Below, in pieces: positions 35,838 to 46,195 of a stretch of 64,000 bases of DNA. Within the stretch, counting starts at the first letter, position 1, and the number at the start of each line of letters is the position of its first letter. The notes beneath the pieces are model-generated. The model saw nothing but the letters and a program-made list of their open reading frames with translations, ran no database searches and was not told the origin of the DNA. The stretch is from Saccharina japonica. Lineage: Eukaryota > Sar > Phaeophyceae > Laminariales > Laminariaceae. Made by a program: the position numbers and the translations under genes. Where the stretch lies: NCBI GenBank assembly GCA_008828725.1, contig MEHQ01003258.1, forward strand, positions 207,305-271,304, given 5' to 3'.

Positions 35838-36540
35838 CGAGCTGGGCCAGCCTAAAAACGGACAGTGCGGTGGGTTGGCTATGCCCCGCTCAATATTACG
35901 AGTTTGGAAGTGATTTTTTTACACGATGTTGATCATGCATTAGCCAACAAACGGAAAGCCTGCCTTTTTTTATGTTTTGTTCGAGAGATATGACCGATAT
36001 AAATAGTCGAAAAAGTTCAAAAATGGCCATAACTTTCGTGAAACAAAAACAAAAAAAAAGTAGGCTTTCCGTTTCAGTGCATATGCCATTTAAATGCGCC
36101 GTTAATATTTCAGATCGAACTTCACAAAAATGAGCGGGGCATCGCAGTAAAACCACTCGCTCTCGCCACTACTTGTTTATTGTATGTATGGGAAACGTTT
36201 TTTGCCAATATCTCTTTATGGGTGACGAATTGGCAAGTGCAACTGATATCGATCGTCTCCTTGGGTATTCAGCCTTGTCCACACCAATTTTGAATTTGAT
36301 CGGGAAAGACGATTGTTTTGAGCCGTCATACGGATTCTATGTCAAAATGTCGCCAAAAAATGGTACTTCAGAGTTTTCTTGGATATCTCGGCGAGGTCGA
36401 GTCGGATACAGGAAAACTTTGAACCTGCCTATCCGCTATAGTGTCAGGGTCAGTGCTTCCAACTTTCAAGTCCAAACTTCCAGTGGTTCACGCTATACGA
36501 CTTTAAGACAATGTGTCCGTTTTTTGGCTGGCCCAGCTCG
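35838..36540. mobile_element. TA-flanked inverted-repeat DNA transposon, non-autonomous, 703 bases
   Basis: The ends are inverted repeats: CGAGCTGGGCCAGCC then TAAAAACGGACA on the left, and the complement of CGAGCTGGGCCAGCC then AAAAAACGGACA on the right. TA stands outside each end (35,836-35,837 and 36,541-36,542), as for Tc1/mariner insertions, though so short a duplication is weak proof. Inside lies a foldback with perfect 12-base arms ATGCCCCGCTCA / TGAGCGGGGCAT at 35,881-35,892 and 36,131-36,142, and inner arms AAACGGAAAGCCT / AGGCTTTCCGTTT. An open frame of 124 codons (36,173-36,547) runs into the right terminal repeat. It shows no transposase motif and is probably chance. Confidence 0.65.
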
Positions 36541-36659
36541 TATGTAAATTCGATTACGATACGCATAATGTGATGTGTACGGATACTATACATATTCTGT
36601 CATACGCACCAGTTACACAGCGTCTTACAATATCATCCTTGAACATTATGTTGCGTGGC

Positions 36660-37280
36660 GGTGTCCCGTTGTGGTATTGTGGTGGACGTGCTAGTCTAGA
36701 GGCTTGGCGCGAGCCGCCGTTAGGCGTGCTCGTTAGCTTCTCTCAGGAAAAACGTATGTTGTTACAAGAAGACTCTCTCTGGGCCAAAATGATTGAAGCC
36801 AGAAAAAATCAGGCAGAGCTGAGAAGATTGTTGGTTGTGAGCTTGGTGGGCGCAACCAGCCTCGACACGATCGGCCCTACAGCTATATTTACTCTATCGG
36901 GTGGTTGTACTGACCGACCCACATCAACGTTCCTTGGATGCTTGCTCGTGACCGTTCCACGTACAACGTATTGTTCTCAAGAACGCTACTCTTCCAGACG
37001 TTCAACGTCGAACATTGTTTTGATGCCCCGCATAGTTTCTTAGAAAGTTCCTTTTCGTATTTCGCCGCATATCCATGGCTGTACTGATACCAAGTACTAT
37101 TCGTACGTACGTGACTGAGTACACCCGTACTTCAATTGCACTCCATGCTACTGAGTTAGATCGATAGGCTGGTACATACACCTACTGTTATACCTGCTAC
37201 TATAGTACGACATTGTTCCTGATCAGCGACTCAGTAGGCTACTGGTTACTGCTGCTGTAGCATAGTACCTACATCAACAC
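36660..37280 (+). repeat. 620-base duplicated segment, copy A, with an open frame
   Basis: This copy matches 39,441-40,059 over its full length, in the same orientation and 2.78 kb away. An open frame through the first ~370 bases is present in both copies: GVPLWYCGGRASLEAWREPP, then a charged helix-like stretch, RRLL and 'SLVGATSLDT'. Many differences between copies change residues (for example Y/H, L/P, E/K), so purifying selection is not evident. No family is recognised. It could be an exon of a duplicated gene or part of a transposon. Confidence 0.7.
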
Positions 37281-39440
37281 GATCCCTCCATGGAGGTAAC
37301 AAAGTATAATCACGGTTAGCCATCTAAACCAGTTACTCAGTCAACTTGGTCTAACGTAACGTACTCGTGCTTGATACTTACGGCAACCGCCTATATACTT
37401 CATATTTATACGGTAGCATGCTTACTAGAATGTCATCTCGACAATTCCCGATGTTGTTACGCCTTGTACTTTACTGTCCGAATATTCACGTGTGGCATAT
37501 GTTGGTAGAACACAACAAAGTTTACTCCTTTGCCGCGCCGCAACAACATCAACCGTTCCTGCTTCGCTTACGACGGGTGATCAATCCTTCTACATCTTAC
37601 GTAACAAGTACTACGCGTAACCTGGCGACGTAAAGGAATAATGTCGTGCTAGGTCCGAAGCAAGGGCAAGCGTACAAACCGTATACATTCACAGACAAGC
37701 CTTAGAACCCGCGCGGGTCTAACTATACTACCAGACAGACATACTCGATACGATATTACTCCGTACGCTTAATACTACGACACCGTTATCGGCCGTACGT
37801 TATATATTTTTGAAAGGATACCAGTCGAACAGCAGTCTTGACTATCCCACTTTTGCGTCTGAAACACACTCCATGCTGCCATGGTATTGTACTGCCCAAA
37901 GGGTGGATCAACAGTTCAAGACAGGCTTGTGTGAGAGAGAGACGAAATGTACTACTGCGAAAATTCCCAACTGCATCTCGAGCGAAAAAAATTATTTCAA
38001 TGATCAGTTTGTTGACCAAGAAACATACCTACTATTATTAATAACACGTTACCACGTTTCTGCCCGCCCCGTACTAAGAAGACGTGTGGCACTACTAAAA
38101 AACAAATGTTGCCATTAAGGCTGGTACGACTCCAGGCAATCAAAATGTCCTTCTCCCGGCGGTCCAGATCGTGATGGTGCAGCGGCCCCAGGAAATATGC
38201 CCCAGCAGCCCTTACCGATCGATGATGATGTTCAAAGACTCCAGAAGCGATATCTAAGTAGCCCTAAATTAATGATGCGGAAACCCCAGAAGATGTTCTC
38301 CCCGGTGATCCCTAAATATATGATGCTGTGGACCGATCCCGAAAGACACTTCGGCGACCCCACGATGATACTATTGCGGTGACTACGGATGTTCCGGAAG
38401 TCCCGTCGCACAGTAGTGCTGTAGCGACACCGAAAGTTGTATTTTCAATAATCCCACAGGCTTATGTTTGCAGCAGTCCCGGAAACGTCTCCCCGACGAC
38501 CCCGCGTTTAGGCAGCTTCTGGCGGTGATAATACACTGGCGGCTCCTGTTGTTGTAGATCATATTAATAGTGTAGTACTGTAGTTCGATCCCAGAGGAAA
38601 TTTCTCCGGCGATTCCATTTTAACTATGCCGCGATTCCGACGACGGCGCTCCTTCAACCCGACGATTAACGACCCTGGGCGACACCAAACTCCAACGGTC
38701 CACAACACGATATGATGATGATGTTGGCGTTCCCAGGCAATGATTATGTTGCTCCAGCGATCCCAATGTGTAGTCCTCCGTTCTCCGGGGATTCGTGCGC
38801 TCTTTGACCGGAAGCCCGCCGTCCAGTTGTCGTCGAACTTGGTGGTCGGCTCGCTCCTCGTTGGTAATTGCGCCGCTTATTCCTGTTCTGGACAGGCACG
38901 GCGACGCCGCGGTTGTATGATTTTATCCTCTCGCATTTTTCGTATCCTCGGTCAGCCTACACTCACTTTCCCTCACGATAAAATCCCTCTTGGCGTCCAT
39001 GATTTTACCGGTGACGTTGGACGTGACGTTGGATCCCTTTTTCGCAGTCCTCGTACTCGAAACTCGAACGCTATGTCTTGTGCAGCAGAACAGTTCATCG
39101 GTGCTGTAATCGTAGTACGACGATCCGGAGAAGATTGCAGCAGGTCGGCCCCTGTAGTAGTACGAGTACATTGCGGCAGCACAGCAGCAGCTCCACGAGA
39201 AGATTATCTTGGCAGCTCTGCGGGGAGGTAAACCTTGTTTTTTGTTGCAGAAGCTCCTCGTAGACCACGACAATCAACTAAGCTCTGCGTATAAACTAAC
39301 AGCAGGACCTGGTCCCTGCTGTATGTTAGAGTACGTAGCAGCTCGGAAATCAGCCATAGTCCTTGTACTGGACGTACCCGATGAACCGCAGCTCTAGTCG
39401 AAGCGACAAACACACCGAGGCTCATAACCTGTTGGGTGAC
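37281..39440. other. Spacer between the duplicated segments, with a decayed minisatellite
   Basis: From about 38,150 to 38,740, short blocks containing GATGATG, GATGTTC, CC(A/G)GAA and CGGCGA(C/T)CCC recur with irregular spacing, as in an eroded tandem repeat. No gene is recognised. Confidence 0.4.
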
Positions 39441-40059
39441 GGTGTCCCATTGTGGCATTGTGGTGGACGTGCTAGTCCAGAGGCTTGGCGCGAGCCGCCG
39501 TTAGGCGCGCTCGTTAGCTTCTCTCAGAAAAAACGTATAATGTCACATGAAGGCCCTCTCTGGGCCGAAGTGAAAGATAACAGAAACAATCAGACAGAGC
39601 TGAGAAGATTGTTGTTTGTGAGCTTGGTGGGCGCAACCAGCCTCGACACGCTCGGCCCTACTGCTAGATGTACTATTTCGGGTGGTTGTACTGACCGACC
39701 CACAGCAACGTTCTTTGGATGCTTGCTCGTGACCGTTCCACGTGCTACGTACTGTTCTCAAGAACGCTACTCTTCCAGACGTTCAACGTCGAACAGTCTC
39801 TAGACGCCCCGCATAGTTTCTTAGAAAAGTATTATTCGTATATCGCCGCATATCCATGGCTGTACTGATACCAAGTACTATTCGTACGTACGTGACTGAG
39901 TACACGCTTACTTTAAGAGCACTCCATGCTACTGAGTTAGATAAATAGGCTGGTACATACAGCTGCTGTAATACCTGCTACTATAGTACGATATTGTTCC
40001 CGATCAGCGCGTAGGCTATTCTGGTTACTGCTGCTGTAACATAGTACCTACATCAACAC
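39441..40059 (+). repeat. 620-base duplicated segment, copy B
   Basis: Second copy of the 36,660-37,280 segment. Its frame ends at a TAG after 'RRSTSNSL', earlier than in copy A. Beyond the coding-like part both copies share non-coding sequence down to GTACCTACATCAACAC, so the duplication unit is larger than any exon. Confidence 0.7.
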
Positions 40060-40959
40060 ATTATCGCTGGGCGGCTACATATTTACTTATATCTACTAAC
40101 ATTATCTGATCCTATTTACTGTATTCCCCCGTAATACAATTTGTTGACGGGTTGGGTCTTGGCGGGTATTGAGATTATTGCGCACAATGACGATACTACA
40201 TATATACCTGGTACTAACTACCGTATTGGACGTGCATACGTGCATATCTATGCTGTGATTTTTAAGGTTTTCGTCCTGGCAGGGATTGAGATTATTGCGC
40301 ACATACTGGTACGACTGGACGTATGATATATATGTACTAGGGAATAAGAGGTCCTCCCGCGCCCGCGAGGGTAAGGCCATTGAAACAAGTAGTAATGAAG
40401 ATGATAGAGGCTCAAATTAAAAATAATAGGAACAAATAGGAAACAAATTGACGACGAAGATTCTTAATAGGAGTACAAATGGTTAAGGAATTAGAAACGA
40501 AGGGGATTGACTCCGAATCAATGCGGGTTGTTTGATGGAAAACATATTTATTATAGATGTGGCTAGGGGGGACAGGGGGGGGGGTGGCTGTGCCTGAGAG
40601 CACGTTGTTTGTTGTTGTCGGTTGTCTCACGGTCATCGCGAAAGGGCTTTGCAAAATCACTCGCGAGACTGGCTGTGCTCATTATCGAGATCATTTGACT
40701 CGTGCATGCATGCATGCCGACTTTTTCGTGAAACATATAATAGGGCACACGTACTACATACTCTGCAGCAATGATCGCTGGATGTACGTCCTAGTTAGGC
40801 ACATTGAACACACGTATCATACGTACCAGCTCGTACGTACGACGTCTGTACTGTATCATGGTAGTAGATACACCAGTTGATATGTACGTCATATACATAC
40901 GTACTTTTCACACGTGCACAAACAGCAGTAAACATTTTGTTGGGGGATGACCCAGTATT
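40060..40959. other. Intergenic, no gene recognised
   Basis: A short repeat (GGGATTGAGATTATTGCGCAC) appears as GGTATTGAGATTATTGCGCAC near 40,167 and again near 40,283. Nothing else is supported. Confidence 0.4.
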
Positions 40960-41185
40960 CTCCCCTCCCTGGGAGGGGTTCATTGTGTCCCCGGTCCCCG
41001 GGAGGGTCACAGTGTTCAAACACAGCTCTCCATTCCCCATGCGATAGCATGGACGCGGCCACCTGGTCGAAACTGCACCGCACGGTATAGAAACCCCACC
41101 CCCATCAGTTGGTCACTGATTGGCTGAGGATCAGGGAGTCAGCGGCACCCGGGGACGATAAGGTCCCATCCCCGAATGTCACGTG
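40960..41185 (+). repeat. Divergent fragment of the Helitron internal repeat
   Basis: The order 'CCGCACGGT...GAAACCCCA', 'TGATTGGCTG', 'GGGAGTCAGC', then 'GCACCCGGGGACGATAAGG' and 'TCCCATCCCCG' follows the 216-base unit of the Helitron at 18.9-19.6 kb. Neither the hairpin nor the CTAG end is present, so this is a fragment. Confidence 0.55.
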
Positions 41186-44100
41186 AGCATGTCACCTGGG
41201 CATCGCTCTGAACGTGATGTGTCGTCGAAGAGCTATGGTGTCTCGCGGCACCGTCTTTCTAGCATCTAGCCTGGTATGATACCTGGTATCACATTATTGC
41301 GCCGCATTATTCGCATACTCGTCTATTTCTTGCCATCGGAGCGAGATCGGAGAGTGATCGAGATAAGCTGTAAAACCAACACCACCAAACACAGCCACCA
41401 CTACCACCACCACCACCACCAGCGACAAATTTCTTCTGGTGCTGGTGCTCAGCTGGTGGTGTGGTAGTTTTTGCGGTGCTTGGCTTGAGGATTGTTGTTG
41501 GTGATCTCTGGTACCTGCTCGTACCTGCTCGTACCTGGTACCTGGTATCGTGTGGAATACGTATGCTTGTTTAGCCCAGGACAACCACTGGTACCTAGTA
41601 AGTAGGCCATGCAACATGACCAAGCTTCGCGAACTCCGACGGCTTTGAACACGAGCAGAGGCTGGAGGGGGGGATGTTATCTATTAATAGGGGCCTTCAG
41701 AGACCCCGTCCCTTTCTAAAGCAGTAGTGCTTTCGTCGCGCACGGTGACAGAAGGCGACGTACGTATCATACGATACGAGTACGACCAGAGCGAGGATGA
41801 ACGATACAATCTCAGCGAAGGTTAAAAGTAGCAACCGCACTGCTGCAATACTCGTACGTAGAGCTGCCGCGAATCGCTGTGGCCACGACGACAAGCACGG
41901 CGCACGTACGAGTTGTACTACAGTATGCCAGCCTGCAACGTAAGAAGACGGTGCCGGGCATGCCGGCGTAGGGAGAAGCGTGCGTTTTGAACGTGTGTGG
42001 GAGAAAAACTTTTTTTGGTTTTTGCATTTATTTGCTCCACTCTAAGTTGCTAGGATAAATTGGGCATCAAAGATCACTTGATTAAAGTATTGTTGTTTAG
42101 GCATCAGACGAACCATATATAATATATAGATTTTAGGTGGTTGTTCGTAGTATGAGGGGGTATAATTAATATATTTAGCGGAAGAGGGAACATATTATTT
42201 CGAGGTGCACATAATTATATATTTCTGCAAAAGGGGCAGTAAGTATTTATTCATTGAGTCGTCGACCGACGTCGCCGGCTGCACGTTTACGTACGTTCTG
42301 GGATTTTCCGCCAACAACGTGCTCTTCGTTCAGGGTAGAAATCACCCACGACTTCGGCTTAAATATTTTCCCCACACCATCCGGCTGACACTTCGGGCCG
42401 TGTGCCTTGGCCGCTTTACGAATGCCGTAGCCGTTTTCGATGGCAACGATGCCGGTCCCCTGAACACGTTGAAGGCGATGGCGCCTTGACGTACCATTCG
42501 CTTTATAGGTGTAGACAGTCGGTGGTGGGCGATCTTTGGCTGGGCTGTGTGAATGAAGACGTCAGGCTTGTTGTGACGGAGGGAGTCAAAACAGAGTGAC
42601 AGGTGGGGGGGGAAGGTGGGGGGTGCCTTCCACAATCATCTAGCAAGAAAATATCCATATATGGCCAATCACTACGAGGGAGAGATCTTATCCTCAATCG
42701 AGCCAATCACAAGAAGCGAGCACTACCGCTAGATCCCGATCGACCGCAAACGACAGTTGGGAATGTGCCACCGTATCTTCTCTTGCGTGCATGTCATTTT
42801 TGTGAATCGTACGGTTGCCCTGCCTCCCAGTCGTAGTGGTAATCTCCACTGTATTGTAGTGTCCAGCCGAGAAAAAACGATACCAGGTAAATAGACATAC
42901 TTATGTTTGTCTTTCTTAGGGATTGCCCATCCCTGGCCTCTCAGAGCTCCCACTTTCGACACCGCCTCCTTTCATTATTTGCGCAGCGTTGCTTTCCGTT
43001 TTTGTTCCCTATATACATTAGTTGGCGAGAGGCTTCTTCTTCAATCAGTTTTGGGTTCGTGCGTGTGCCCAGAGAGCACGGCAGCGCGGGCGATCCCGGC
43101 GCCATCGCGGGTATGGGAGGGCGCTTGCCAGTAGAGGGGGTGTCAGAAGGAGCGCGGTCGTCTTTTTCGTGGCTAGGCGTGGCGTGTCCATCGAGACACG
43201 AGGGAAGCATGAAGGCGCTTCGCCCGCGTCGCTGCTTGATGCATCAATCCAGTGAGCCAAAATTATAATGGTCGTTTATCCGAGTAAAATAACCTTCAAG
43301 CGGTGCTTATTTAGCGGAACAGATACTATCTTCAGAAGGCAGCCAGGCGGTTTGAACACCATCACGATGGAGCGGGCTAACGAGGGCCACGGTGAGAACC
43401 GCGCTTTCTGCGAGGCGGGCCATGGGGCTCACTGGGGCAGAGAGGCAGTAGAGTTCGACCCGGACCGTATCGATGTCGAGGTCATCGCGGAGGGGCGGGG
43501 AGTGTCCAGGCTAACAGAACGCCAAAGACGTCTCATTGTGTTTTATTTGTGCGGCGCAATAGACCCGACGGGATTTTTGTTTCATATCAAATTTTCATGG
43601 TTTTCATTATTTTTCGACCGTTTCTTGTTTTTTAATAAAATATTCAAAATACGTCTGCTGTGAGTACTGCCGATTGAACGGTTGAAGCTCAACTTTGAAA
43701 GCTGCGTGATACGATAAACACGTTTATTGGGCGTGCTTGTTGTATGTCTCATGTTACAATATGGTGTTTGTGTAAATCTACGATATAGTAGTTGATACTC
43801 AGTTTTGTATTTGTTAAAAACAAATCGTTCGCGCGTGTTCTATATTTATTCCTCATTAAAGATATAGTTATATGACTCCCCTGGATGCTACCAGGGTCAA
43901 CAAGACGATTTTACACGAGTGGTTTTGACCCATAACCATTCTGTGCATTGATACTATATTACTTGTAAAGGGAGAGGGAACAGGTATAAATGAGTAAGTA
44001 ACTTGTATCATACAAAACAAAATGGAATAAAACATGTAATGTTTCTGGAATAAGGACGGTATGCAATGTTTTGTAGGATAAGTAATACATTATTATTTAT

Positions 44101-46117
44101 GTTATACTAGTACAAGTATGGTACATGTAGGAACAAGTGAATTCAGTTGAGTGAAACGTTGTTTAATATTGAGCTATTCGTACAAAAAAACGCATGTGAA
44201 AGATGCTACTATTAGTAACAGGAACCAGTTCGCCTGGTGGTTATGAGGCATCGTATCATGGATGGGGTGTACAGAATATCCTATGTGTACTAAAACAAGC
44301 TGTCGTTTATAATTTTTGTAAATTGCTACCTTAGTCGAATGACCATAGACCACACCCTTTCAATGCTGGGACGGAGTATGGCAGGTTTTCACCAACTAGA
44401 GGGGAGGGGGGGTTGACACAAGTAGTGCACACGATACAATTATTGTAACTTACTCACGTATTTCTGGGTCGTAGTTTGTGGTTACATATCTGTTATCTCT
44501 CCAATATGAAGAATCCGTACGGGTACTTAGTGTGTTTTTTTTTTGCTCCTGCCGTTTTGTTCGAGTACGAGTACGAGTACACACGAGTACTCGTACATAT
44601 GTACGTAGCACGTACATACGTACGTACAAATGTGTATTTCTCAGTTTTGTTAGTTTCCTGTTTTTCGTACTTCACAACATGACGACCGTGCTGTGCTGTA
44701 CTTTCTATTTCATACAAATACATACAAAGTACTGTATGCATTCCACCGTTCGTTATTCTTGTTGTACTACCACACACATTCACGAAAAAAGGCACAAATG
44801 ACACCCACCACAGAAGGCAGCGCAGCGCCGTGCTGTGAGCCGTGCTGCTGTGCTTTATCTTTCGAACATACGACAGTTTCTTTGTTGTCCCGGAGCATGG
44901 AGCTAATGTGCATCCCGAGCATGTTTTGCATATGCATGTCAAGTCCGCCGTTTCTTCGCTGTGCACCATGAACCCCTTGACAGTTTTAAGTCGGTGCTCT
45001 TGCTTGCACCTTTTATTGCGCGAACGTAGCCGGCGGCGTCAGCCGCCCGCGAAGCGGAGCCCTTGTACAACTTACAGAACAATACATGCATGAGCATACC
45101 CAACCGCAAGTAAGTAGCTCAACAATTTTACGACAGTGCCCAAATCGCCGGTTGATCAACACTGCATTCGACAGTTCGAGCGGTGTGGCCGTCTCTTCTC
45201 TCCCATACTTGTACGTAGCCTTCACGAATATAACTTTCGCTGACTCACATTGTTGTAGTGGTCTCCAGTCACCAGCCACATAATAACACAAAATCCAAGT
45301 CGCAGCAAAATGCGACAAATGCAATGCCCAAATAACTCAACGAACTAACTGATGTAGACGTCGTTAGCACATCACATTACCCTGGAGATCAGCCACTGGG
45401 CAAACAATAACACCAGGCTAAACTAATAACGCATGACAGCATATACGAATGTGTCGACACATCCACCGTTGCCGATACAGAGTGTCGTATTTTTTCTAGC
45501 ATCTTGCCTAGAATACCCCCGTTTAGTACATTCTCTAAAGCCTACGATACAGCGCCATTTTTATATTTAATTCAAATAATTCAAGTCATTCATTATCTTT
45601 CACCTTCGAAGGACACGATACTTCGCAGGTATTCCGAGGAGCACCCCCGACCGGTAGCCTATTTTGAGGCCAAGTTCATTGCCCGTCTGTAGAGACCAGG
45701 CTTGAATCGATGCGGTTAATGCTGTTCGGTTTTTTCGATTAGGCGAGATTGCGGGAACGTGTCCCGACCGATCACCGGCCCGACCTGGTTCCATGCCGAA
45801 ATTTCAAGTTTTCACCCTCGAGAGATTGTTGAATGCCTTCAGTTATTCCCGAATCAAATATATCAACAGGACGATTCCGGATATCGTCATCGTGATACAA
45901 CATACGTACAATAGTACTGAGTCAGGTTTTCCGTCGCCAAAAAAACAAACCGAGGGAGCCTATGCTGTTTTTATGGGCGTGGGTGCACGATATCTGTTGA
46001 TCATGGCCATGCGCAATAATCATCAACCTTTTACTGCCACTACCATGACACACCTACTGTTATCCAGTGTATTCGCCGACCGTACACGACATTTCACATT
46101 GTGGTGATGTTGCTCAC
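41186..46117. other. Intergenic or intronic block, no gene recognised
   Basis: A (CCA)n tract lies at 41,398-41,421. Opposed open frames at 42,205-42,635 and plus frames at 42,903-43,663 have no motif I recognise. ACGAGTAC and GTACGTAC palindromes are dense at 44,560-44,640. A GGCGGC-GTCA-GCCGCC hairpin followed by CCCTTGTA at about 45,030-45,068 recurs near 27,781-27,805. About 45,520-45,620 repeats 31,621-31,731. Confidence 0.4.
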
Positions 46118-46195
46118 CTCCGAAATGCGCCCAGTTGTCGACAAAGTCGACGACTCCATCGATGTCGACCTTAGAACTTAGCGCATACAGACCAC
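46118..46195 (-). CDS. 78-base exon coding one beta-helix rung (polymorphic outer membrane protein-like)
   Basis: Minus-strand exon with a strong pyrimidine tract, acceptor CTTGCAG and donor GTGAGC, phase 1 at both ends. It codes GG, 'LYALSSKVDIDG', 'VVDFVDNWAHFG' and G, matching the GG...V.I.G...FxxNxAxxxGG pattern of the exons at 31.9 and 49.0 kb. It is one residue shorter than those. Symmetric phase lets such exons be added or lost without a frame change, so it suits a repeat protein that varies in rung number. On this strand it would follow the 49.0-kb exon after a 2.8-kb intron. Confidence 0.6.

Noticed and set aside
42342-43663. Frames at 42.3-43.7 kb as transposase or host exons
   Set aside because: Both strands are open over parts of the region and I can name no motif; left as unannotated.
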